A stretch of DNA of 64,000 bases from Piscicola geometra (lineage: Eukaryota; Annelida; Clitellata; Hirudinida; Piscicolidae). This document shows positions 10,701 to 21,247 of this stretch, in pieces (positions within the stretch are counted from its first letter, which is position 1; each line of letters opens with the position of its first letter). The notes beneath the pieces were generated by a model. The model saw nothing but the letters and a program-made list of their open reading frames with translations. It was not told where the DNA came from and did not search any database. Location of the stretch: NCBI GenBank assembly GCA_943735955.1, contig OX030957.1:10529100-10593099 (forward strand). The letters are read 5' to 3'. The translations under genes and the position numbers were made by a program.

Positions 10701-13181
10701 CATTTGAGCTGAGAAGCCACTTCACGAAGATATAAGTGCTCAATTAACCACCATCAAGTTTCGTCAACTTCATTCGATCACATCTCCTCATGATGATCAA
10801 CTTTTCTAAATAAACGTCCTATCTTTCAAAAGACCTAATCAATTTAACTTGATTAAGTATATATAATCTCAGAGGTAAAACAATTGACAGTTTAAGTTTA
10901 AATACTTGGCCTAAATTAGAAAAATAAATAAATAATAATAATTTAACCCATATATGGACCATCGTCCTTCGTTCATGTTTTTCTACAAGCTTTCTATTTA
11001 CCATTCCTTACGTTTAGCGATTTGGCAAGGAAACATTTTGACTCGTGAACAGAGAGCCTTGCTGGTGATGTGGTCGTTGGACTGTTGGATTCCAAGCTTT
11101 GTCCGATAGCAAGTCCTTGCAAGAGTCACAAGCTTCTTCAGCAATGCTGCCGCGAGAATCTACGACTCGCAGCAATAGAAAAATAGAGATGCAGACGGCC
11201 TAAAAGATGCGAATCTTGAAATTCATTTTCATCTTAGATAAGCGCAGAATCTTTTAATTAGTTTTGTAAAGAAGTCCCATGTAAGGCCAATTCAAACTCG
11301 TCATCATGATCTGAGGACCAACATAAGATCCAAGGTCTTCCACCATTGTGATGCCCTGACTATTGAAGGGAAGTTTAGAAGCCGATGGCAAGACAGAAGG
11401 ATCTAGTTTGTTGAGACACATCTATATTTAAAATTGACCTATATTCCAACCATAAGTGCACAGTTTCAAATCCAGACAAGGTAAATCCAATACATTTTTC
11501 AAGAGAAATTGCCGTCACGATCGCTGAAAACACGAGTCTCAAAAGTATTGCTCTGGAATGCTTGAGCTGACATATTGGCTCTGATTGCAAGGGCTACAGA
11601 AAAGTTCGCAGAAGAGAATATCTTAGACACCATTTATTGAAGGCCTTCCAATAGAGCCTGCCACTAAACCTCTCCTCACACATACACATACTGATGCTTC
11701 AATCTCAACCATCAGGCTAATATTTAGTTCATTCATCCATGATGATGATTTTCATGAATATTTTTCTTGCATATAATCGGAAGCTTCTCTGCAAGTGCTT
11801 TTCTGCTTCTGCAATGAAAAGCAAGCTACCTGCCACACCAGCTTCTCATGCCACTCAAACTCAATGCTGCAACTTCTTCAAATAACAAACCTCACACATG
11901 CACATATAAACACAAGTACCTTCCGAGCCCTTGTTTTGGACGGTGGAACAGCTGAATGGGTAATGGCTTGATAATGTTGCATCTGCTTGTGTTGATGATG
12001 GTGATGTCAATGATAATGATACTGATGAACTGATGTTGTGGGGAACAGAGGATGGTGTGGTGGTGAGAATTTGTCTAGGTTTGTAGTTTGGATCTTTGTA
12101 CAGAAACTCCTCTTTGTAGCTCTGCACCTACAATGTTTAGGAACATGTGTGTGCTTTAAAAAGATATTTTTTAATACATTTCAATACTGAAATAACTAGA
12201 AATATAATAAAATTGTAGTTATGTGCCTTTGAAACATTTATAAGTTGAAAGAATACTTGCCTTAAATAGGTTGTGGTTGGAAGGGTTGAAGAGGGAGGCG
12301 GATGAGACAGGACTGTACGTGCATGATACAATCTCGGTGCTGGAATGTGACAGTGACGTCTTGATGCTTGTCAGAGGCTTCAAAAAGACTGGAGGAGACA
12401 AGGTGGACTTGATGCTTTCTTGAGTGGGCGTGTTCACAGAGGTGGTGGAGAGATTGAGGAAAGTTTTGCTGAAACTGCTGCCTATGTAGTCATCCTTGAA
12501 AGAGGGTTCGTAGAAGGATGACGAGAGAGAACAGAGAGGCTCGTTCTTGATGGACTTGCAAACAATGTCTTCAGACTGAGACTTGAGCATGCCTGAAGCT
12601 GTGTGCAGCAAATCTTTGATGGGTGCTTTAGAGTTCTGGGATGTTGGATTTTCATTGTTGCTTGCATCAGCTTTGTTTTGTCTGAGGGTTAGACTGTGTA
12701 GTCTTGCATGCTTGGGGTTGTTATTGGAAATTTCAGGTTCGTCGATGAAGGAAATGTCCTTCTTATGCTCCTCCAGGGTCTCTGTGGAGGCTTTCTGAGC
12801 GATGCTTGCAGGCTTCATGATCTTGCGCTTGAGCACTTCCCACTCCTTCTCAATGTAGTTGTTGTAATTCTTCACTATGGGACGGTTGATAGAGTTGATG
12901 TGGATGAATGAAGTACCAGTACGTGGGTTGAAGTAGCTGTGTGAGAGCTTGCTTGGGTCTGATGAGAGGCTCGTCTGAATATCTTGAGAGGAGGCAACGC
13001 CTGAGTCACACTCAGATATTTCGGAGTTTTTGCTACTGCTAATGTCAGAACGTTGATCACTTGCAACACTGCTGTTAAATAAACATTCGCTATTATCATC
13101 TTTAGTTTGATCATCACAATCTCCTTCCTTTAACTCTTGACTACTCATATTATTAACATTACAACCATCCTCATCCTTCAT
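7719..13181 (-). CDS. Unrecognised low-complexity protein gene, three coding exons visible, 3' end missing
   Basis: Proposed exons: 13181-12261 (307 codons from an ATG preceded by an in-frame stop), 12121-11920 and 10598-7719. Phases agree: exon 1 ends Asn-Leu-Phe-Lys at an AG|GCAAGT donor, exon 2 opens Ser-Tyr-Lys-Glu-Glu in phase 0 and ends in phase 1, and exon 3 opens in phase 1 and ends at A|GTGAGT in phase 1, so at least one more exon should lie to the left. The product exceeds 1,330 residues. Its N-terminal part is acidic and Ser-rich, with a less disordered segment around YFNPRTGTSFIHINSINRP. The large exon has a basic Lys/Arg region after NRYQEMLQRRKMRSKK and LDEIIDFIENN, then Ser/Thr/Asn tracts, then a Pro/His/Asn-rich tail. 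The NRYQEM... LDEIIDFIEN spacing vaguely recalls the FAM193 family, but I do not assign it. It is probably an intrinsically disordered nuclear or scaffold protein (inference from composition). Confidence 0.68.
11040..11620 (-). mobile_element. Decayed LINE reverse-transcriptase fragment in an intron
   Basis: The minus strand keeps the recognisable C-terminal reverse-transcriptase pattern (a V-E-D-L-G-S-Y-V-like stretch before a Met/Leu-rich segment) with stops and frameshifts. At the DNA level it aligns by eye with 51700-52100 (shared AAGATGCGAATCTT, GCAATGCTGC and CCTTGCA blocks), so both are copies of one family. It lies in the intron between 11919 and 10599. Confidence 0.6.
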
Positions 13182-13199
13182 ATCTTTTTTCAACCATAA

Positions 13200-14040
13200 C
13201 TATGTTTTTTGTAAAGTAATGAACTTTTGCAAAAAATTGTTATGTTTGATATTGAAATAGAGTATTTTTTAATACAATTTGCAGACGTAGAAAAATAATG
13301 AAAACTGTGTTTATATCATTTAAAATTGATATTTAATTTAAGTAAAATCCACTACAGCTATTAATAAAAATAAATTAGTACAAATTTACAGTATTAATCG
13401 AAAGGAAGTCGCAAAAATCGATAAAACTACAAAACCAACTATCAATATATTTATTCTAAGTGATTCATTAAGTCATTTGAAAAAACGATATTATTTTAAT
13501 TTTGTCATCAGAAAAAAGTTGATAGATAAAACTTATTGTGTTAATATTTTAGTATTTTATTAAAAAATATTTTCAAAGCTGTTAATTATTATTTATTATT
13601 CCACTTTTTTTATTGTTTCACATTTTTTCAATCTTTTGAATGAAATAAAACTCATGTTCACTGAACTGATCAGTTGAAACATTACACTGTAAAGTCATTA
13701 CTTAAAATTCCTAAACTACTAAATAAGTGAAGAGCTAGTAAGGCTAGAATCACGGTGGTCTTCAACCATTGACTTTTTAATATTAACCTATATTGAGAAG
13801 TCCATGCAACCAAATCTACCGTAAAATGACATATATTTTAACACTTTGAAAAAAATTATATGTGAGAACATAGAGGTATTTTTTCAAATAATTATAAATT
13901 CTTAATTTTTAAATTTGAAGATTTTTGCTCATTAGTTTTTCTATTCTTAGTCCCAAAAAAGTTATGCATAATATTTGTAAAATTCAATAACCCGTATTGT
14001 CATTCTTCGCCCTAATTACTGCTATAGACATTTTTTGTTA
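13200..14040. other. AT-rich intergenic stretch
   Basis: No exon or structured repeat seen. It probably holds the 5' flank of the minus-strand gene that starts at 13181. Confidence 0.5.
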
Positions 14041-14340
14041 AATTTATGTACGAATTAAAGGCTCACAAAATAAGTTTTACTAAAAAAATTGTGTCGGAAC
14101 ATTATGGGTGTCCGAACAATATGGGTAGCCATCTAATTAGCGTTACAAACTCTTTACACGGAATTTTTTTTAGTTTAAATAAATATTATGTAAATAAAAT
14201 TATTAGAAGTAAGGTTAAGGATAGAGTTAGGGGCAGAGGTAGGAGTAGGGTTCTTCTCTTCGTCTTCTTCACAAAGTTATGGGAAATTATTTTTGTAACG
14301 TATGAAGATTTTTTTAATGATCATGAAATAAACTAAGACT
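14041..14340. repeat. Probable dispersed repeat fragment
   Basis: It contains GTCCGAACAATATGG (about 14109-14124), which recurs at 17129-17144 inside the tyrosinase gene, and a degenerate GGTTAGG-like run (14213-14250). No terminal repeats or protein could be defined. Confidence 0.35.
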
Positions 14341-14353
14341 CAATCTACCTAAT

Positions 14354-14716
14354 ATTTATCCTACCAACGTTACCAGCTGGTAGCATCCACACTTATGAGA
14401 CTATTTAAAAATTAAAATTGTAGATAAAAAAATAATATTCAGTTCTTTGTTATTGCTAATAATTTTCGGTATTATTTTTTAAACTTTTTTTTTCCAAAAT
14501 AAGTGTTACTATTTTTATAAAATTCCAATATTTTCAGTTGAGTAAAAAAGATATTTTGTATTGTACTGTTAACTTTGTAATTCGAAAGTAAAAACGTTTT
14601 TGATAACTATTTATTTCAACTTTTTTCTTAGTTTTTTAAATATAATTATTATTAATTTTTTCACTTTTCATAGAATTTTTATTGAAACGCCATTACCTGG
14701 TAGTGTTGGTAGGATG
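14354..14716. repeat. Imperfect inverted repeat, MITE-like
   Basis: The left arm ATCCTACCAACGTTACCAG is complementary, with few mismatches, to the right arm TACCTGGTAGTGTTGGTAGG at about 14694-14714. The arms enclose about 320 bases of AT-rich DNA. A related left-end sequence occurs near 893-1010. Confidence 0.4.
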
Positions 14717-15898
14717 CGCTACAAATGTTTTGAAAGACCCATTTTTTCCAAGATTCCACTAGTTTCGTGCCAAAACACAAAATTGTTTTTGTGGGCAACG
14801 GACTCTTTTATCTTCAATGGCGAAAAGGTATTTCGTTTTTTTCCACTACTTTTTTACATTCAATCTAGAAGCTAGTAATTCAAAATTATTCTTATTCAGT
14901 TTTCTGATTAGATCATATTATTCATCCTGTTTGAAAAATTGAAGAATTGATTAAATTCTTTCATAGCCACCATCGCCTTCGTTATTATCAGAGGAAACAT
15001 CAAAAGAAAAAAGCTCGTCTTTAAATATTTCTGGTAGATGGTGAAATGTTGGTATCGGCACTTTTTCTGAATGAGGAACCGGACGTCTAGCAAAACTAAA
15101 TTGGGATGAGTCCACTGACTATGGTTATTCCGTTTCATTTCAATAAAACTTACAAGAAAAAAATAACAATCCTCAAAATTTTGGCTCGAGTGAATTCCAA
15201 AAAGAAAGAAGTTTAAGATTAGAATTTTACAAAATTTTGTTTTTATCTGCTTGTGTCTCATGTGAAAAATAAAATGCTCAATGATTTTGAACCACTTAAA
15301 AACAGAATAAATAACATTTTATTTTTTATTGGAAAACGTAAAACTAGAAAACTTCATTTATAATTTTCATGCAAAAGTCAATATTTCGGTTGCAGTTTTT
15401 TCTGCATTTATAAAAAAATGCATCGCTTTTATAACTAATTATTTAATGTATTATAAATTAATAACACCTTAAATCAAACACCTTGATGGTGTTAAGAATA
15501 CTTTTTTGTAAGATCAAATTGATGATCGTTCATGCAAGTTGATTTAAACAAATTTCATTTACACCTTTTTCATAGCAAACCAATAATTTCATATCGATTC
15601 AAAATAACATGTTGCACGTTCAAAAGCAATTACGTTTCATTGATAAGTCATCAGTTTTAATCAATTCTGCACTCAGATATGCTAGAAATAGTTGTGTGGC
15701 CAGGCCTACAGCTGCTTCAAATAATCATTGAAAAACCGAAAATGCTCTGCACTTGTGCTTAACCTTTACTGACATTTAGAAGCTCTAATCCTATTTTAGT
15801 TTATAATTGAATTATTTTTCATTAACACAAAGTGAATCAGAGTCTTTGTTTTTCGTTATCTACTTAGCAGTGAAAGTCAATTTAACTGGAATAAAACC
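14717..15898. other. AT-rich stretch upstream of tyrosinase
   Basis: A broken open region on the minus strand (14908-15261) looks like a decayed mobile-element frame, but no family is recognised. The 150 bases before 15899 presumably hold the tyrosinase promoter; no clear TATA box was found. Confidence 0.35.
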
Positions 15899-18800
15899 AT
15901 GATATTTTTCATAGGGTACATCTCAGTTCTTCTGTCCATCCTCCTCTCGACTCAGAGCTGCACAGGTCATCTGAGTGATCTCGAAAGGGTCCTACTCATA
16001 AAGATCCCCTGGAAGTACCAGCAACATGACGACCAACTCAACGCCTATGACCAAAAATTCTTCTCCGTAGCCAAGACTTCATCCTTGTTGCAGTAGGTTA
16101 CTGTTTATTTATTAGAGCCATACAAATGTTAAATGTATATGATTTAAATTATATCCAAGAAAAAAGTTTTATTTTTATAAATTTTGTTTTTATTTAATAC
16201 CCTGTATGAGGCGACTCTAAATTTTATTTTTTAAACTAAAGAACGAAAGTTATAAAATATCGAAAAAAATTAGAGCTAGTTTATTTTTGCTTTTTTCTTG
16301 AATCTGCAACATTAGATAGCTTTTTTATATTCAATTAATGCTGTCGACAATTTCGTTTTTTATCTTTCGTAAAATCATTTTTATTCTAACAAAATTATCG
16401 TAAAATCAATCGACAAACATTTTAGACTCGAAAAACATTTCATTCATAATTTTCGAACATGTTGTACAAAAAAACAGCACATTATGTATAATTTATAAAA
16501 GTATCCATTTGCACCCTGAAATGGTATTATTTCTAACCCAAGACTAGACCAAAAGTACTTTTAACCTTATAATAGAACAAAATTTATGTATACGCTAAAA
16601 ACGTCATTTAAAAATTTTTTTAGACCAAAAATATAATAAAATTATTGAAATGCACGAAAGGACTCGATCAAGCCCAAAGGCGAAAAGAATGGAGTACCTG
16701 TGCATGAACGACACTCAGCGTCACGAGATGCAAAACGCGATGAGGTTGATGAAGAAAACAAAAGCAGGTGTCCACAACGAGTACGACACCTTCGTTCTCT
16801 TTCACGACTCCGAGAAGTCACCCACCGCCCATAATGGACCGAGCTTTATTCTCTGGCACCGCTTCTACCTCTTCATGTGGGTTATTCATTTTATAATGTC
16901 AGAAGGTGAAACAAAGATGTTATCTTCTTTTCACAATCTAAAATCACAGGTTTGAGTTATCCCTGCAAAAGTTCTTCAAGTCCAGCATGCTCGCATACTG
17001 GGACAACCGTCTACTTTCAAGGTTAGAAGAGCTTGTAGTATCGAATTAAAAATACAATTTGATGGAGAAACATTATTATTAGAGAATTTAAGAAATATTC
17101 AATAATTTTAAACTTTTTAAACTTACAATTGTCCGAACAATATGGTATTTCACAGCATAACTATTTTGCTCATCTGTTTGAAATATTATTTGTGCAATAC
17201 ACATTGTGCCTTGAAGAAATATATTTTCAAAAAATAATTTTGCTATAACAGCAATTTTGTGAGAACTTTTTTTTATATCACAATTTAAAGTGATTTATTT
17301 ATATCCTCGTTAATTTATTTAAAGAAATTTCGGACAATTTTATGAATGAAATAATAACAAAAGTATTTAAAAAGACACTTTTTTGAAGTTTTCAAAAAAA
17401 CACTCTTTATGAAGTCTTCGAAAATACACTTTTTAATCGTCATGAAATGGACGTGGCTAGCCCCCCAAGTCCACCTCCCTAGATCCGCCTCTGCAACAAA
17501 TAACTTCGATTCGATACTGTCACTTTTTTATGTTTCATTTGCTTTATTTACAATTCAAGGTGAAGTTCATCTCCTCTGGTCGGATGTCATAAAAAGATTG
17601 AACTTTAGACTTTTGGTTTCAGAGAAACGACTTTCTAGAGAGCTTCTTAGGAAATCTAGATGAGGATTGAAAATAGTTTTTCGAAAGTAGTCTTCAACAT
17701 TCGACGATCTAGGAATACTCCAATGTATTTTCTATAACATTCTTTTGGTACTGAATGCTTAGAATTTCGGTTATAATCATTGCTTTATTTGGTTAAAAGA
17801 TTTTTTCGTTATTAAACGACATGTTTTACAGAAATAGAGATTGAACATTTTCAGTTTTGTGAGCCATCACTTTTTTATTATTATAAACAAGGGGTCAGTG
17901 CAGGTTAACTTAAATTTTTTCAATAATAAAAAAACATTTTAATTTTTGAATTATAGTTGCATTTCATAGACCTGTTAATTATTTTTTGAAAGCCAAAATT
18001 TGTGTGAAAAAAAAAGATAATTTTCAAAGTGTCTGTTTAATTAAAGCTTAACCAAAATTAATTTTGTATCATATTTTGAATATACTGAAAATAATATGGG
18101 TTTATATATTCTGCTGTTTTACAATTAAAAGCATTTTCAGTACTATCTTTTTTTTTTAAATGGTTGCTTTTTTATATTAAAATACCAGATGCACCTAATA
18201 CACTAGATAAAATACATGGGTTGGATCTAGACATATTATTTTGCGGTGTATTTTTCAAGGTCTGGACCAAACCCCAGAGAGTCTGTGTACTTCAGTGATG
18301 AGTTCTTGGGAGAGGCAAATGGAGAGGTTTGTTGTCTCAGGCAGATGCTCTGATATTTTATGTTGATTATGATAATTATTTTTTTCCTGTTTTCTTCAAA
18401 TAAAACATTAAAAAATCTCATACAAAATAATTGTTAAATAAAACAATACTTCAATCACAAATAATAACTTTAGGTGAAATCGGGTTTTTCAGCAAACTTT
18501 CTGACTCCAAACTCTTCCACCTGCATGGAAATCTCCAAAACGCTGACCAGAGCAGTGCCAGCCCATATGGATGGCCTTTTCAAAGAGGATTTTGTAGGTT
18601 ATCTGCAGGAATGTCACGACTATCAGGTCTGTATGTGTGAACGAACTTGTTGAGGGTTCATGTTTATCCAGTATATTTTATTTAGTATAAAATTTGTTTT
18701 TGAATTATTTTATTTTAAAATAGTTTTTATTCAAAATAATTTATCTTGTTTTTTCAAAGAGTTTGTGCACTCCTTATAACTCGACGTTTGAGACGGTGCA

Positions 18801-19576
18801 TGGAATGGTTCATGTTTTCGTGGGGGAGCTGATGTCGTACCTGGCTTGTGCTCCATGTGACCCTATATTCTACCTTCACCATTGCTTCGTTGACTACATG
18901 TTCGAACAACACTTTCGATTGCCTCTTAAGAGAAAAGACCGCAATGCAATGCTCATCTACCCGGATATTCAGTTTGTGGTGGTTTTTTTATTAATTGGTA
19001 TTTACTATAAGCTATTAAAAAATATGTATATATTACCATCAGCTTTATTCACCAAAGCCGTCTGTTTTTTTCTATATATTCGAAAACAAAGTCTGACTGG
19101 CCAAAAGTTTTTTTTACCATGGTTTTTATGTATGATATAATGTAGTATATTAATGGAATAACAGTTTTTTCTCGTTTTATTCATAGTCGTGAGTCCCTTC
19201 ATATAATTGTTTCCCATTTTAGACCATTTTCTTCATCAGAAAAGACCAGACGAATTTCGACTGGTACGCTGGCGACACAATCATGATGCCGTTCGGCATT
19301 TCACACGAGGACATGCTCAACAGCGAGATGTTTGTGCCACGCTACGACACCTCGCCCGGTGATGTGGAATGTTGGCGGCACGATGATTGTTGCAGTAACG
19401 GCAACACCAAGTACCTGTGGTGCAACGTGGAGACCAGGAAATGTGTGGCAAAGATGGTGGAAGGAGCACGGGTACATGATGCCTTTCCAGATGCGGCGTG
19501 TTATTGCAAGCACGGAAGAGTGGCCTACGTGTATGAGGGCGTTTGTAGGTGTTCATCTTCTAAGCCTCGTGGCTAG
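15899..19576 (+). CDS. Secreted tyrosinase (type-3 copper phenoloxidase)
   Basis: Seven exons: 15899-16092, about 16661-16876, 16950-17021, 18260-18326, 18474-18626, 18760 to about 18975, and 19223-19576 (TAG); about 423 residues. Exon 1 encodes a cleavable signal peptide (Met-Ile-Phe-Phe then a Leu/Ile-rich core to CTG). The CuA site has His113 (LFHDSE), His122 (AHNGPSF) and His131 (ILWHRF). The CuB site has His248 and His252 (TVHGMVH) and His274/275 (FYLHHCFVD). Such enzymes oxidise phenols and catechols to quinones in pigment, cuticle or shell formation. The C-terminal exon is Cys-rich (CWRHDDCC, CYCKHG, CRCSS), suggesting an extracellular disulphide domain. All phases from exon 2 on agree. 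The acceptor with the best pyrimidine tract for exon 2 (16623) gives the wrong phase for the donor at 16093; the phase-matching one (16660) has a weak tract, so the exon 1/2 junction is uncertain. The exon 6 donor is ambiguous within 18976-18982. Confidence 0.93.
17405..17520. repeat. Mobile-element terminal fragment in a tyrosinase intron
   Basis: It contains GGCTAGCCCCCCAAGTCCAC and CTAGATCCGCCTCTGC, a pattern often seen at transposon ends (compare the C-rich end near 55880). No transposase was seen. Confidence 0.3.
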
Positions 19577-20537
19577 AAATGTAAGAGATTCAGAACCATC
19601 TAAATATTCATTATAAATTCTTTTTTTTTTTTTTTTTTTTCTTTAACAAAACTTCTTTTGAGCATGAATAGATTAAACTAATATTTTTTCAACTTTTTTT
19701 TTTCATTTCAAAAATTGAATAATATTAAAGTTTTTCTATTAAACTCTTAATATCTTTTGACAATTTAAAGAATTTGTTAAACACGTTGTAAACTTTTAAG
19801 TAATTATTTCGAAATTAGGCAAAAGAGAATATCAAATTATTGAAAGTTGAATTAGAATAAATCTACTTCATTACGGAAAATATTAGTTGTTTTAAAATGT
19901 TAAACTATATAAATGAATTGTTACACGTTTTTTCTTCCAACTACTTTTTTGAATAGTTTTTAAATGTAAAAAATAGGTCTAACAGAAAAACTAGCACAAA
20001 AACTTCGAAAATTACTTATCGTTTTAGGAATTTTTACGTGGATTTTGAACAGAGGCATTAACAATTAGGGTGATTCAAAGCTAGTAAGTATTATATTAAA
20101 CACATAAATACTTCTAATTAGAATCTATAAGCTGCAGCCGACTAACATGGGTTGAAAAAAAACACATCTCAGCACTCAATGTTGTCTTCTTCCCACTTTG
20201 TTTTTAATCAACGCAAGATTTTTATATTTTATGCTTAATTCATTTACATTAGGTCTCAAAGCACAGACGTCTGACTGCGCTGTTCACATGAGCGGCAGAT
20301 ACAATGAATGTCAGAACTATCAGCAAGTTTAAAAATTAAATTTTATACATTTTAGCGTTTAAATTTTTAGCGTTTTAAATAAGATATTAAAATCGCTATT
20401 GTGTTTCTGAAAATAGCTTTTGACTATACCATCTAACAACAATAACAACAGTGACGAGCGTTATTATAATGGCGTATAACCCGAATGAGCGTCCAGGCAA
20501 CTTTGGCGGCATTTTTTCATTTGCGCCTATGATTGAC
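19577..20537. other. Tyrosinase 3' flank and AT-rich spacer
   Basis: A run of about 22 T residues (19620-19641) follows the stop codon by some 45 bases. No AATAAA lies close to the stop. The rest is AT-rich and empty. Confidence 0.4.
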
Positions 20538-20620
20538 TAGTGCATTGGTTGCACTCGAACCTAGGACCTTTAATTATTGGTCAAGCCGAGAGTCATTGCC
20601 GACTCGGTTACCCGTTCACT
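20538..20620 (-). mobile_element. tRNA-derived SINE copy
   Basis: On the minus strand: ACGGGTAACCGAGTCGG (A-box like) followed by CCTAGGTTCGAGTGC (B-box like), as in Ser/Leu-type tRNA genes, but with no tRNA folding. It is nearly the same as the copy at 26095-26185 and shares its head with 23345-23480. Confidence 0.65.
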
Positions 20621-21247
20621 CATCTCAGTTTCTTACTTTTTACTGAAATCAGTAGGTCTTTATGGGACCTGAAAGCAATTGTAAAACTTTTTTGGGCTAC
20701 ATCATTGGTGATTTTATCTCTGTATGAAGTTCCGAAAAGTCTTCGGAGGCACCTTATTTCCATGGCTTGTATTCTTCTTTTCTAGTCTTTTTATAGATCC
20801 ATGATTCGAGTACAGAAATCTAAAAATTACTATGGAACGAATTAAACGGATTTTTTACTCCGATACTAACAACCCTGTGTAGAACCCCCCTTTCCCCAAG
20901 ATTTGCAAAAGATCGCTGTCCCTGCTTGTAAAACCTAAGGTTAAAATCATTAAAAAATGAAATGTGAAGATATTGATTAGCCATCTCTTAATTTAACTCA
21001 TAATGATTTTATGTTGACTAATAGGCGTGTGGGAAAATATTTCTGAAAAACGAAAATCGTTGAAACCAAATGGACAATAAAACCAAAAAACTAACAAAAA
21101 AATAAAAAAATAAAAAGAATAAATTTATTAGAAAGTTAATTTTTGAACTTCAATATTTAATGTATAAAATATATACATGAAAATTATTATTTCTATGCTG
21201 ACCTAATTATATACTGGTCTTTGCTCGTTAAATTTTAAGATTGTAAA
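20621..21247. other. AT-rich spacer upstream of malectin
   Basis: No exon seen. The malectin promoter must lie within or near this interval, but no definite core element was identified. Confidence 0.4.
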
